A stretch of 64,000 bases of DNA from Bicyclus anynana (GCF_947172395.1 NC_069094.1:8112292-8176291), one strand, 5' to 3'; numbered from the stretch's first letter, positions 45,490 through 56,538 are shown. Numbers and translations: made by a program. The notes: a model not told the origin generated them from the letters alone.

Positions 45490-45793
45490 CGTCGTCATCA
45501 ACCCATATTCGGCTCACTGCTGAGCTCGAGTCTCTTCTCAGAATGAGAGGGGTTAGGCCAAGAGTCCACCACGCTGGCCCAATGCGGATTGGCAGACTTC
45601 ACACACGCTGAGAAATAAGATAATTCTCTGGTATGCAAGTTTCTTCACGATGATTTCCTTCACCGATTGAGACACGTGTAATTTCTTAAAATGCACACAA
45701 CTGAAAAGTTGGAGGTGCATGCGCCGGACCGGATTCGAACCCACACCCTCCGGAATCGGAGGCAGAGGTTATATCCACTGGGCTATCACGGCT
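45490..45793 (-). mobile_element. SINE family A, full length
   Basis: Tail GTCGTCATCAACCCATATTC at left, B box GGATTCGAACCC (plus reading) and head CCACTGGGCTATCACGGCTC at right. AT-rich near-repeats on both flanks (TCTATATAYA-type) are a likely duplication. Confidence 0.85.
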
Positions 45794-45809
45794 CTCTCTA
45801 TATACATAT

Positions 45810-45955
45810 ATCCTCACGATGCTTGTCCTTCACCGTTTGAGACACGTGATATTTAAATTTCTTAAAATGCATACAACTTAAAAGTTGGAGGTGCATACCT
45901 CGGAACCTACACCCTCCAGAATCGGAGGCAGAGGTTACTACCACTGGGCTGTAAA
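45810..45955 (-). mobile_element. SINE family A, second adjacent copy, truncated
   Basis: From TCCTCACGATGCTTGTCCTT to CCACTGGGCTG, minus strand. The B-box segment has a deletion (CATACCTCGGAACCTACACC), so Pol III activity is unlikely. Confidence 0.75.
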
Positions 45956-46402
45956 ACATCAAAATCGTACTATAAAAACTTATGCGTAAAATAGTGTCGT
46001 ATTGTATGTAATCTTCCATAGTTTTTCGTCGGTTAAAACTCGATTCACGGTCATCCATTATAATTATATTTACTGAATATATAATTATGATTACCATGAA
46101 AAAAATATAATGTTTTTATTATAATTTATGGTTAAATTTTTTCTCTAGCTGAGTCAATTTTATTATAATAAAACATTAGCAACAGTTGCCATAAGAGTCT
46201 CAACCATTATGGTACACGTATCTAGTTGTTAAACCAGAGGTCATGAGTTCAAGACTAAAGCTTGACGACTAATGCGACAAACGACCTCCAAAACAACAAG
46301 TACCTATTCCTAGATGGTAATCGCAATGTTTCTAGAATATAAACAATCTTCAAGGGGTTAAAAAATTACATGTTTCTACAATGATTTTTTTTACTATAAT
46401 TA

Positions 46403-46612
46403 TATCATCATTATCAACCCATATTCGGCTCACTGCTGAGCTCGAGTCTCCTCTCAAAATGAGAGGGGTTAGGCCTTAGTCCACCACGCTGGCCCAATGC
46501 GGATTGGTGGACTTCACACACGCAGAGAATTAAGAAAAATTCTCTGGTGTGCAGGTTTCCTCACGATGTTTTTCCTTCACCGTTTGAGACACGTGATATT
46601 TAATTTCTTATA
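46403..46612 (-). mobile_element. SINE family A lacking its tRNA head
   Basis: Tail ATCATCATTATCAACCCATA to ACGTGATATTTAATTTCTTA. The tRNA-related third is absent, as expected of 5' truncation on reverse transcription. Confidence 0.78.
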
Positions 46613-46699
46613 ATATATAAAACATAGAAATCATAATTATATAAAATATAGAAAAGTATAAAACAATCATTGTGTTTCTATAAAATATTATAACAAATA

Positions 46700-46742
46700 A
46701 CTAGCGAATGCCCGCGACTTCGTTCCCGTGGAATTTGTTTTT
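46700..46742 (-). mobile_element. Helitron 3'-end scrap
   Basis: CTAGCGAATGCCCGCGACTT then GTTCCCGTGGAATTTG; the remaining body is lost. Confidence 0.5.
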
Positions 46743-46890
46743 TTGGATCACTTTTTTTCTTTTTCTGTTCTCGTCTTAATGTGGTCGACCATATTTAAGA
46801 GTTAATACGAAGATGTCTATAATTATTAGTAATACCTAGTGTGTGTACCTAGTAATCCACGAAACTAGAACATCGCAGCTTTATTAAGAA

Positions 46891-47086
46891 CTAGCTGACG
46901 CCGCGCGGTTTTACCCGCGTGGTTTCCGTTCCCGTAGGAATACAGGGATAATATATAATCTATAGCCTTCCTTGATAAATGGGCTATCTAGCACTGAAAG
47001 CATTTTTCAAATCGGACCAGAAGTTCCAGAGATTAGCGCATTCAAGCAAACAAACAAACTCTTCAGCTTTATAATATTAGTATAGA
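46891..47086 (-). mobile_element. Helitron-like element, full length
   Basis: Minus strand. 3' end CTAG at 46891-46894 after the stem GCCGCGCGG...CCGCGTGG. 5' end TCTATACTAATATTATAAAG reads from 47086. 196 bp, near-identical layout to 55382-55577. Confidence 0.8.
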
Positions 47087-47599
47087 TTAATTACATTTTA
47101 ATGTGTAGTTACTGCCATTATCCAATGAAATCATTTTCATTCATCAAACATCGTCGCAAAGTAATACTGTACTGAGATAGTTTGAACCGAAACTTACCAG
47201 AAAGCGGACAAAACCGAGGGCGAGCGCAAGTTGAACTGAAAGTACAAGACTGGTGCATTCCCTGCGGTTGCAAAACGTTTCTCACGCCGCTCAGTATGTA
47301 GTAGCTGTAATGGCGATAGTTTTAGCAACGGAAAACAGAACTTAGCTAGAATTCTGGCTTGAAGTCTTCTTAATTGCTTAACTTTACTCCGCTGCTCGTC
47401 CTGTCTCCAGATTCATTTAAACTTCACGCATACTTCAGCTAAGAACCAAATACTTAACATGTCGAAGGCGAACATTGTATCAGCCGACGGTTTTTGGAAC
47501 TTTACCGAATAGCATTTTAAGTTTACGCCTGTTTCGTAATGAATAGCGAAATACAACGACTTTGTTGACTTTGTCTTATTTCTTCAGATATAATGTGAT
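47087..47599. other. Intergenic, no feature seen
   Basis: Nothing recognised. Confidence 0.35.
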
Positions 47600-47755
47600 G
47601 GTATTTTGTATTTAATTTTAATAACTCGCAAGTGCGAGTTTCGAGTTCACCGCTATCTTTCTCATTCTATAGTATCGTGTTAAACAGAAAGAGATAGAGG
47701 TGAATTCGAAACTCGCAGTTGCGAGTTATAAAAATATCGTTACAGAATAGCCTAG
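47600..47755. mobile_element. Hairpin MITE ('ACTCGCAAGTGCGAG'), copy 1
   Basis: Arms ATAACTCGCAAGTGCGAGTT, TCGAGTTCACC... and the complement GGTGAATTCGAAACTCGCAG, TTGCGAGTTAT; loop around CTATAGTATCGTG. The right flank ATCGTTACAGAATAGCCT is the complement of the left end of copy 2 at 53131, so it belongs to the element. Confidence 0.7.
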
Positions 47756-48008
47756 CTGATCACTAGCAAGTTAATTTTTCGTGAGTAGCTTCATCTCGAT
47801 GAGACGATCGACTTTTTTATTTACGGAAATTCTTGATTCTGGTAGCTAACTGAGTTACCAGGAAATAACAATTTCTGAGCGTCAAAACGAGATAATATAC
47901 CATACAATTTGTAGGACCTTGTGGCTGTTTAGGTGTATAACTATTAATTAATCAACAGTATAGTATCATTATTTCATGTATTTTATTATAAGTTTAGATT
48001 ATCATTAC

Positions 48009-48145
48009 ATACCCCTATCTTATTCTACTCCACCCAACACCTGCCCTACCCCTACCCTACACTTATTCTACCCGTGCCCCACCCCTTACCTACCCATATC
48101 CTACCCCTACCCTGCCCCAACTCAACCCCTACCCAACCTCAACTT
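48009..48145. repeat. (TACCC)n-type array, degenerate
   Basis: ACCCCTATCTTATTCTACTC then CCCTACCCCTACCCTAC-type units, C-rich on plus. Sits at the 3' side of a minus-strand Helitron-like sequence. Confidence 0.75.
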
Positions 48146-48480
48146 ACTATAAGAGTTAGGCATATACTGTCGTGACATTTTCTGTAGAAAATTATGTGTT
48201 CTGCAAAGTTGTAGTACATTATTTTATTCTAACATTAACAGTTTTTTCATCGCACGCGATGTAAACAATATTTTAGGTAACTTTTCACACACACATGCGT
48301 ACACCTTGGGTTACATTACTGGAATTTCAGGAAGGATCCCTAATTTATTCCCTATCCTATTCCTCGATAAATGGGCTATCTAACACCGAAATAATTTTTC
48401 AAATCGGACCAGTAGTTCCTGAGATTAGAGCGTTTAACCAAACAAACAAACTCTTCAGCTTTATAATATTAATATAGACT
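48146..48480 (-). mobile_element. Helitron-like head with block S, reversed
   Basis: Reading minus from 48479: GTCTATATTAATATTATAAA, the GCTCTAATCTCAGGAACTAC body, then CCAAGGTGTACGCATG, a TACTACAACTTTGCAG segment and AAAATGTCACGACAGTATAT, then the array. Same order as at 28494-28856. Confidence 0.65.
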
Positions 48481-48714
48481 TATATGGATTTACAGAGGCT
48501 ACTTAACTTGACCAAGCAAATAATATGGACATTTAGGTAAATAAAAAAAAGGAGCTTGATTTCTCTAAACTCATAAAACACTTATTTATTTTTCTACGAA
48601 AGGATTTATATACGTAGGGTACATGACTCTTTATAACACACTGAATAAAAATACTCTTACTTTACTGCAGTCGAAACAAAGCATTGGCTAAAAAGGTGCA
48701 CTAGATAGCAGTTG

Positions 48715-49176
48715 CTATTCAGTAGAAAAATTACTTGTCAATCGCGAGACATTACTGCGTTGTACCTCAATTTCGGTGTCTTCATTTTCACTTGTGAGAA
48801 ATCCCAATCTACTCACAGTAGCAGAGAGAGTTCCTCGGAGTACATTCACGATACGTTTGCACTCTTCACTCCTTTTCATCTGTTTCTCGGTCCTCTCCTT
48901 TGTACTCATCAATCTTTGCTGATTCATTTGAACTAATCCCAATTTATTCCTCACAAAGTTTATACATAGATCAATCTGTTGATATAGCTGATCCAGAGAC
49001 CAATACAATTTTATGTCAGTTAGGATCACAAGCACGAATGCACTGTATAAGCCGGCCAGCGCAATGCAGAAATAAAACAATTTGGAATCCGACGTAAAAA
49101 ATGGACAGTCATTGCTGAATGTTAGGCAATCCCAGAAATATGACGGAGATAGTAAATATTCATTTGCTGACTCCAT
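48715..49176 (-). CDS. Small membrane protein of unknown function, 153 aa
   Basis: Not recognised. One clear membrane segment (about residues 34-53, LFYFCIALAGLYSAFVLVIL) follows a short Cys-containing N-terminus. Residues about 60-115 are helical and charged (QMNQQRLMSTKERTEKQMKR), likely a coiled coil; the tail is Ser/Asn/Glu-rich. Single exon, ATG at 49176. AATAAA-type signals lie downstream on minus near 48583-48590. It starts 169 bp from the divergent frame at 49346, so the two may share a promoter. Could be chance, but length, composition and the polyA signal favour a gene. Confidence 0.5.
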   Translation of the reverse strand: MESANEYLLSPSYFWDCLTFSNDCPFFTSDSKLFYFCIALAGLYSAFVLVILTDIKLYWSLDQLYQQIDLCINFVRNKLGLVQMNQQRLMSTKERTEKQMKRSEECKRIVNVLRGTLSATVSRLGFLTSENEDTEIEVQRSNVSRLTSNFSTE

Positions 49177-49345
49177 TATTTAAACTGTTATACATAAAAC
49201 AGAAAATTTACATACATAACTGTTTAGATTAATATTAATAAAAGACAAAGACTTATTATTACAATTATGACGTTTAGTATAAATATGTCAATTTTCTAGG
49301 AGGTTGGTTTGAGTTGACCTTTAATTTTAACCTTTTCTTGTAATA
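49177..49345. promoter_or_regulatory. Possible bidirectional promoter
   Basis: 169 bp between two divergent start codons. AT-rich, with no clear TATA box at a fixed distance. Depends on both flanking genes being real. Confidence 0.3.
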
Positions 49346-49636
49346 ATGACCTCGACATATTTAAAAGTAAAAGTAGGTAAAAATGGATTATGGAAATATT
49401 GTACACTGGCTGTGCTCGCCGGATTCACCTACGTAGATACAATTTTGGTATCATCATCTTTAGGTATTATGACAATTCTGATATATCAAAATAAAATCCC
49501 GAGTTACATGAACTATTTGCCAGTTAAATTCCCGCTAAAAGTTCAGACTTTTCAGAGATTCGCTGGAATAAACACTGCTCTGCTGCTCGTAGATAATAAC
49601 TTGTGTGTAGTGTCATTAAATTTACGAACACTCTGA
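49346..49636 (+). CDS. Small hydrophobic protein of unknown function, 96 aa
   Basis: Not recognised. Residues about 17-47 (YCTLAVLAGFTYVDTILVSS then SLGIMTILIY) could form one or two membrane segments; the rest is neutral with no motif. ATG at 49346; stop TGA at 49634-49636; ATTAAA near 49652. It may be one exon of a longer gene. Divergent from 48715-49176 and convergent with the dehydrogenase at 49733. Confidence 0.4.
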   Translation: MTSTYLKVKVGKNGLWKYCTLAVLAGFTYVDTILVSSSLGIMTILIYQNKIPSYMNYLPVKFPLKVQTFQRFAGINTALLLVDNNLCVVSLNLRTL

Positions 49637-49732
49637 ACGTATTTCTAATTCTTAATTAAATACCTATGTATTTCTATAATATTATATACTCTATAATATT
49701 TATGTATTAACTAGAAAGTTATGAGCAATTTA

Positions 49733-50668
49733 TCATTTTAAACCTACGAGTTTTTCCGATGTGTCCCATAATTTTCGTGCAACATCTAAATTTTGTGCTT
49801 TCTGTGCAAGTTCTGCTATGTGACAGTCTTTGAAATACTTTCCACTAATATTTTCCACCTCCGGCGACACAGCTAAAAATATAGTAGTTTGAGCACCTTC
49901 CCAAGAATTCTTGTAAAATGATTTGAGTGTTTTAAGAATTGCTCGTACGAAAAAATTCTCAATAGCCTCCATTATATTCGTGTTGACTACACCGGGATGC
50001 AAGCAGTTCACAGTCACTCCTGTACCTTGGAGTCTTCTATCTAGTTCAGTTGTTATAAGCATAGTACAAAGCTTTGCATTTTCATAAACTCTGTATTTAA
50101 TGAAGCATTTTTCCATATTCAAATTTTCAAAGTCTATTCTTCCTCGAACGTATAGAAACGATGAAACATTGATGATACGACTCGGTGCAGATTTTTTTAA
50201 CAATGGCAATAGAAGTGATGTCAACAGAAATGGTCCAAAATAATTTATTTGCATACCTTTAAGCAATCCGTCTTCGGTCTTCTTATTTTCAGTGCAATAG
50301 TTTCCTCCGTTGTTTATTAATATATCTAGATGTTTTTCAGTTTTATAAATATTGTCAACAAAATTTCTTATCGATTTAAATGATTCCAAATCCAGTTGAA
50401 GAATAAGCACGTCTTGGTTTCCTGATGAGTCAATAATTTTCTTCCGTGCACACTCTGCTCGTTCTAAATTTCTGCAGGCTAATATCACTCGGGCTCCTCT
50501 CTGGGCGAGGTTGTTTGCTGTTTCAAATCCTATACCTGAGTTTGCTCCTGTCACTATCACTGTTTTTCCAGCTAAATGGTGGCTAAATTTGCAAATTCCA
50601 CTTGATACTTTGACACTTAATATTATTATGGTAATAATACTAATTAAAAGCAATGCAACCAGCAGCAT
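49733..50668 (-). CDS. Retinol dehydrogenase 11-14-like SDR, 311 aa
   Basis: Short-chain dehydrogenase/reductase that should oxidise or reduce retinoids or other lipid alcohols/aldehydes with NADP(H) at a membrane. N-terminal membrane anchor about residues 1-20. Rossmann loop TGANSGIG at 40-47, ACRN at 64-67 (Arg after the second strand suits NADP), LDLESFKSIR, NNGG at 119-122 in place of the usual NNAG, Ser170 (INVSS), catalytic Y195 and K199 (YENAK), and LHPGVVNT. Length 311 is usual. One exon. Paralogue of 57067-58020, on the opposite strand. The exact substrate cannot be told from sequence. Confidence 0.9.
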   Translation of the reverse strand: MLLVALLLISIITIIILSVKVSSGICKFSHHLAGKTVIVTGANSGIGFETANNLAQRGARVILACRNLERAECARKKIIDSSGNQDVLILQLDLESFKSIRNFVDNIYKTEKHLDILINNGGNYCTENKKTEDGLLKGMQINYFGPFLLTSLLLPLLKKSAPSRIINVSSFLYVRGRIDFENLNMEKCFIKYRVYENAKLCTMLITTELDRRLQGTGVTVNCLHPGVVNTNIMEAIENFFVRAILKTLKSFYKNSWEGAQTTIFLAVSPEVENISGKYFKDCHIAELAQKAQNLDVARKLWDTSEKLVGLK

Positions 50669-50929
50669 GGTGGTATGGCGCGTCTACTAACATCAACAAT
50701 GAAAAGTGTCAACAGTTACAACGTAGGCCGCTCGATGAGTAATATTAACGCAACGTCTTAATTATTTACTATAAGCACGAGACGAAGCTGTTGATAAAGA
50801 GTCTAATGATTAAATACATGATATTTTTCTTTTATACCTAACAAAAACTCATGGTCTTTCGTGCGTAATTATGTAATGTGCAAAACATTTTATGAGACAG
50901 GTAAATATATCAAACGTTGTTATCTTAGT

Positions 50930-52125
50930 GGCACAGTAAATACACACAAACAGTATTCCAACTCGGTCGTATCTTTGAAGTAAATACCTACAGCCGCACA
51001 GTGTGATAGGGCCTGCTCGCCTCCAGCATTTTAATTATATTTGCTAACTTTGTGTTGTGCCATTTAGTTTTGTAATTGTAAATATACTTTTTTTTTACAT
51101 AAACAAATAAATTACTTTGTGAATTGAATAGGAAATGTTCAACAAAAATGCGTGTTGTTTTTTGATTGGTACATTTTAATTAAAAATACCATGTTGATTG
51201 AATAACCAATCGGTCTCATAAATTGCAACCAAAAAATATTTGCGCCTCAACTGAGCGTAGGAAATGCATTATTATTGAATTTTGAAGTATAAAAAATTCG
51301 CATTTTAATATAAAGCTTAATTAAATATTGTTACGGGGAACATCGACAAAGTGGAGAAAAAGGAATATCTTTTACTTGGTTATATACACCTGCAGCTACT
51401 TTACAATTTTTAGGTTTGGTTTTAAATGAAGGTAGGAATTTTTTCTCCATTTTTTCTATATATTTTATATGCTTAACGCATAGATTTGTAAATAAAATAT
51501 CTTGTCTTGCCTGTGAGAGTATAGGGGATTAAATTTATCTATAAATATGTACTACCGACGGATATCTACAAACAATAATTTATTTAAACAATTTAGCTAA
51601 ACACGCATACTGATTTTTAGAACTTACCCATTAAAATATCTCTACACCCAAAGCGAAGAGTTCATGCAAGTCAATTCCCACCTGGTTTCCTTTAAAATTC
51701 CATGCATATTCATTGTTGTACTGTAATCTAGATATATGAGAAACCGGAGTTTGTATCACGCTTTATGAATTTCCTTTTTTATTGGGGCGGCTTACCTCCA
51801 TCTAAGTTCCATCCTTCACCACTACTATACACCATTTTAAAGCACACAATTTGTAGAAAAACTTAATATGTTACAACTATAGAAATATTCAATAAAACTA
51901 TTAAAAATTTTAATAAACTTGTATTAAATATGTTCTAGATCTTATTTATGGTGACGAAATCACGCGGTAATTGTTGAAAAAAACAAAACACCGTCCGTTC
52001 GTCAAATCGGCACATTCGCGACTATCTGCACCGCGAGGTCGAAGTGCGTAGGTAGGTAAAGCTCGCGCTTCATCCTCTAGTATGAAGTTGGAATACTGTT
52101 CCCGCGTGTATGTTTTTACTGTGCC
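50930..52125. mobile_element. Candidate DNA transposon remnant with inverted ends
   Basis: Left GGCACAGTAAATACACAC...AACAGTATTCCAACT and right, read on minus, GGCACAGTAAAAACATACAC...GGGAACAGTATTCCAACTTC are inverted repeats over about 40 bp. No duplication could be fixed and no transposase frame is present. Confidence 0.5.
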
Positions 52126-52167
52126 CGCGTTTTAAATCGCGCGTACAATTTATGATTCTTAGTCACA

Positions 52168-52470
52168 GATTAAAGAGTAATAGTTAGATGGAGCGTACGG
52201 AACTCGGCAGGGATGCAGCCATTCTAAATACAAATTCAAAAACGAATACATTCCCGAGTCAGTACGACCCGAAGCGTCGCATCAGAAATTTTCAAAATTA
52301 ATCAAGATAAAAGGCGTATTATGTTTTTAAATATTACTTACTGTTTACGTTTTGAAATTAAGATGGAGTATTTTTTGTAGGTAATTAGGTAGGAGACACG
52401 TGACGTTTTTTTATGGGTTTCACTGGTCTCACCGCTGCTTGTATAGACTCATTCTGTATCATTCTTCAAT
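52168..52470 (+). repeat. Dispersed repeat R1, copy 3
   Basis: Matches 1-102 and about 290-550 in order, without the Helitron-like insertion: GATGCAGCCATTC, the block around AATACAAATTCAAAAACGAA, AAGATGGAGTATTTTTTG, GACTCATTCTGTATCATTCT. Confidence 0.65.
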
Positions 52471-52523
52471 GAAAGTAGGTGTTATTAGACTTTCAAAACA
52501 TTAAACAGTAATTTATTCATTGA

Positions 52524-52848
52524 CTAGCGGACTTTCAACCTCTATTTCACCCCATTCTATAATTAATATTACACAGACATTATTTTTAGTATTTTTTTAA
52601 AGTGCACATACTAATTTTAATTTTCACAATTATGTTCTCAAATCGTGCTAAGTTTCATTTAAATTCCTTAAGTAGCTTGAGCGTGATGCCCGGTCAACAA
52701 AAAACATGGACAGACAAACAAACAGGCAAAAAGTAAAAAAAAAAAGAATTCATTACAAGAATTTATTTATTACATTAATATTATTACATATAATAAATAT
52801 CTTCAATGTACAGAATTTAACCTGTCACAATTTTATTATAAGTATAGA
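52524..52848 (-). mobile_element. Helitron-like element (GCGTGATGCCCGG subfamily)
   Basis: Minus strand: CTAGCGGACTTTCAACCTCT left end (stem partly lost), AAGTTTCATTTAAATTCCTT, GCGTGATGCCCGGTCAACAA, GACAGACAAACAAACAGGCA, and 5' end complementary to TTATTATAAGTATAGA. Confidence 0.6.
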
Positions 52849-53130
52849 TTTTAGACATTCGTGATATTATTTATAATTGTATACAACTCGCCTATTCTCT
52901 ACATTGATGAATTTAAATTTAAATTACAAGGACGTTATAATATAATATTGTATGAGAACAGGTACATAAAATATGTTTTTTGATAGAAACGAAACAGGAT
53001 TTCATTTATACTATTTCTTCTTGTGGGAAGATATCGTATAAAGAATATAAGAAAAAAATATAAGAATCCGTGGGAAGTTGGCTCGCGAACTTCCCATAGA
53101 CAGCGCGCGATTTATTCAAGTATTCGAGGA

Positions 53131-53280
53131 CAGGCCTATTCTGTAAGGATGTTTTGTATAACTCGCAAGCGTGAGTTTCGAATGCACATCAACCTTTCTC
53201 TTTCTATAGTATGGTGTTAGACAGAGAGATAATTTGAAACTCGCACTTACGAATTATACAAAACATCAATAAGCCTCCTG
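53131..53280. mobile_element. Hairpin MITE ('ACTCGCAAGTGCGAG'), copy 2
   Basis: CAGGCCTATTCTGTAAGGAT, GTATAACTCGCAAGCGTGAG arm and complement CTCGCACTTACGAATTATAC, AAAACATCAATAAGCCTCCT. Loop CTATAGTATGGTG as in copy 1. Confidence 0.7.
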
Positions 53281-54224
53281 TGCGCGGACAGCGTGCGAAC
53301 AATTCGGTGGCCACTGTGTATTCTTGTGGTCAGCTCGCGGAGGAGGAGCTCTGGAGTAGATGATATGCACAGTACTGTATACAAAAAAAGCCGACCGGCC
53401 GAGGTGAGGCAGTGCTGATCAGACGCCGGTGTGGGTACAATGGGCTACGACCTTTAGTCTGACGCTGTTCATAAATGACACATTACAATAGAAAACTAAT
53501 GAAAAAGATTACGCTTAATGAATCAAGGATATGAATGTTGCAAATTGCAATGAATTGTGTAATTAAACTACACTATTTTTCCGACTACGTAAGTATTTTC
53601 TTGGTACTATTATTGAAATAATGTTTTGTGTACATGCTTAATTAATACAGAAGCGCCTTAATATTTTTTAAAGCAATTACGCAAAACATACAAAATGCTC
53701 TCTTTTTTGTATTACGTGATTAGGCAGTACGGTATAATATCGAGGTTTGTACTAAAAATATCGTATCTGTGTGTTCTATACGAGTACCAACTTTCCTTCT
53801 GTTAATAAAAAAAGGTAAGGTAAGTTAAAGATGAACATCTTAATGTCTGGCAAGTATTTAGATAAGTAAGCACTAGTCTATCCTGGCTTGTTACCACAAA
53901 GCAAAGTGTTGTCGATTTTTTAATATTTTAATGGAGAACATTTTAAAAAACTTCACAAATATAGGTTATTAGATAAACCTTTGAAACCTAGAATTTTCCA
54001 AAGCCACCATGATCATAAAATCATCAGCAATCCCATAGTTGCCTATTGGACATATGGATGAAGCATGGACTGCCAAACTCTTAGCATAATTACTAAAAAC
54101 GAACGTTTAGACATCATAATAAGACCTTAGACCATAACACAAATATAATGTAGGGCTCGTACAATAGTTCGTCTTCCTTTTCATTAATTTGTTAACTCCC
54201 TACATACATACGTATGGGGAAGAC
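53281..54224. other. Intergenic, no gene seen
   Basis: A GC-richer patch at 53280-53460 shows no frame or repeat I can name. The rest is AT-rich. Confidence 0.35.
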
Positions 54225-54410
54225 ACCACCAACTTCTCAGTTACTTGCATTTTAAGAAATTAAATATCACGTGACTCAAATGGCGACGGACAATCATCAT
54301 GAGGTAACCTGCATACCAATCCGCATTGGGCCAGCGTGGTGGACTAAGGCCTAACCCCTCTCATTGTGAGAGGAGAGTCGTGCTCAACAGTGATCCGAAT
54401 ATGCGATGAC
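54225..54410 (+). mobile_element. SINE family A, 5'-truncated and deleted
   Basis: From ACCACCAACTTCTCAGTTAC through CATCATGAGGTAACCTGCAT to AACAGTGATCCGAATATGCG. A segment around AGAGAATTTTC...GAAGTC is deleted. Confidence 0.7.
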
Positions 54411-54949
54411 TATATACATAAATCATAAAGTATTTTATACTTATGATATAGGTAGGTCAGTTCGTTATTTTGTAATAGCTAATATGCTTTGACCTACATT
54501 GAACGTTAGTTAACTACGAGTAGGTAGGTAATTCTATGTGAGCGACGGGGCATCTCCCATGGGAACACTGATATTATGTTGGCTGTGGCAAGGGAGAATG
54601 GTACTCGTAACATACTAACGACTATTGTACATGTACCTATATAGAAAGATGGAAATGGAAAGATATTTACATTTTTTTCATTTCTAACCTACTTCAAAAA
54701 AAGCTGGTTGTTCTTAATTCGACGCGTATGTTTTTTTTTATCTAATGTTTGTTACCTTATAGCTTCGTTATTTCTTAAGCTATTTAGAAAATTCTATTTT
54801 GTTTACTGTCCCTTTTCATGAAAATCGGTTGAGTAATTTTCGTGTTAAAATTAATATAACGAAATTGCTCGTACACACTAAAAACGGAAAATAAAATCTT
54901 TTTACCAAAAAAAAATTCCACCTACTTCAAAATCACAAAATTAAACTAC

Positions 54950-55080
54950 TAAATCCAGAGTAAAATCTATTTCCATGCCAAATTTCAGCCAAATCGCTTC
55001 AGTAGCCGCAGCGTAAAGGAGAATCAAACATACTTACACACACACAAGCTTTCACCTTTATAATATTAGTGTGACAGTGT
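54950..55080 (-). mobile_element. Helitron-like fragment
   Basis: AATCCAGAGTAAAATCTATT, CCAAATTTCAGCCAAATCGC, TCAGTAGCCGCAGC and CTTTATAATATTAGTGTGA in the order of 10046-10296. The 3' end is missing. Confidence 0.65.
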
Positions 55081-55307
55081 ATTGTGTGATATTGAAAATA
55101 CTAATAAAAGAAAATAATTATAATGTATAGTGGTTTACCTATCTCGGACTTTTTTAACTTGTTCTTCGCAGAGAAATTAAAAAACGGGTGCTAAGATTTC
55201 TCTTTAGCTTTTTTTAATAAGACCGCCTTTTGTATTCTACTTCTTTATAATATAGGTATTTTTGTTTTACTTGTGTTTGAATTGTGTTACCTACAAATAA
55301 ATTAAAA

Positions 55308-55381
55308 TAAATCTATATTATTATTATAAAGCTGAAGAGTTTGTTTGTTTGTTTGCTTGATTGAACGCGCAAATAAATAAA
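55308..55381 (+). mobile_element. Helitron-like 5' fragment
   Basis: AATCTATATTATTATTATAA, GCTGAAGAGTTTGTTTGTTT to GATTGAACGCGC, cut off directly before the next complete copy, as if one landed in or replaced the other. Confidence 0.65.
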
Positions 55382-55577
55382 TCTATACTAATATTATAAA
55401 GCTGAAGAGTTTGTTTGTTTGGTTGAACGCGTTAATCTCAGGAACTACTGGTCCGATTTGAAAAAATCTTTCAGTGTTAGATAGCCCATTTATCGAGGAA
55501 GGCTATAGACTATATATTATCCCCGAATTCTTACGGGTACGGCAACCACGCGAGTGAAACCGCGCGGCGTCAGCTAG
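55382..55577 (+). mobile_element. Helitron-like element, full length
   Basis: TCTATACTAATATTATAAAG start, GAACGCGTTAATCTCAGGAA, CCATTTATCGAGGAAGGCTA, stem GAAACCGCGCGGCGTCAG, CTAG at 55574-55577 then T. 196 bp, same length as 46891-47086. Confidence 0.82.
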
Positions 55578-55867
55578 TAAATAATAAATATACTTGATAA
55601 CCGGAATCCTTAATTTATATTATGATATAATTTTGGTTTAACGAAAAGTCAGTAATTGCTATTACTAAAGCCGCGGGCACGAAGTTCACCAATTAAGAGG
55701 CTTAACAAGGTCGTAAAACAGGACCCTTTCATCATCAGTTTTCTTAGCTTTCTTGGCTTATGTCATTTATAACGATAACAATAATTATTTGCTTGTGTAC
55801 TATCTACTGATAAATAAGAAACAAAAATACGTTATTTAATCCTGCTGTTGTTAGGTACCTATTTATG

Positions 55868-56068
55868 TCTACACTAATATTATAAGGAGGTAAAGTTTGT
55901 GGTATTGTAGTGGGTAATCTCTGGATCTACTGAATTGATTTTGAAAATACTTTTGCTTTCACTTTTTACTAGAAAGCGACGTTATTTGTGTGTTTCATAG
56001 GCTATATTTTATCCCCGAATTCTCACGGGACAGGAACAACGCGGGTAAAACGCGGAGTGTCGGCTAGT
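55868..56068 (+). mobile_element. Helitron-like element, GAGGTAAAGTTTGTGG subfamily
   Basis: CTACACTAATATTATAAGGA start, AAAGTTTGTGGTATTGTAGT, CTGGATCTACTGAATTGATT, stem GCGGGTAAAACGCGGAGTGT, end CGGCTAG|T. Confidence 0.75.
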
Positions 56069-56165
56069 ATTAAAATAATGTTCTTTAAAATAATTGTAAA
56101 AGTTTACGAGGTATGTGTTTAATGTAATAAAATTTATATTGAATATTTTTATACAATATATATAT

Positions 56166-56487
56166 ATTTTTTATTCTTTACATGTTAGCCCTTGACTACA
56201 ATCTCACGTGATGGTAAGTGATGATGCAATCTAAGATAGAAGCGGGCTAACTTGTTAGGAGGAGGATGAAAATCCACACCCCTATTGGTTTCTACACGAC
56301 ATCATACCAGAACACTAAATCGCTTGGCGGTACGCCTTTGCCGGTAGGTAACTAGCCACGGCCGAAGTCTTCCACCAGCCAGACCTGGACTAATTAAGAA
56401 AACCTCAATCAGCCCAGCCGAGAATCAAACCCAGGACCTCCGTCTTGTATATCCACCGCGCATACCACTGCGCCACGGAGGTCGTCA
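56166..56487 (-). mobile_element. SINE family B, full length with tRNA-like head
   Basis: Minus strand: head GACCTCCGTGGCGCAGTGGT (A box), GGTCCTGGGTTTGATTCTCG (B box), TGATTGAGGTTTTCTTAATT, body, A-rich end at 56166. Reference copy for fragments at 10478, 30592, 32390 and 60185. Confidence 0.85.
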
Positions 56488-56538
56488 AAATAGTTTTATA
56501 GTAATGATTTTAAACTTATTTCGTGGTTGTTCATTATA

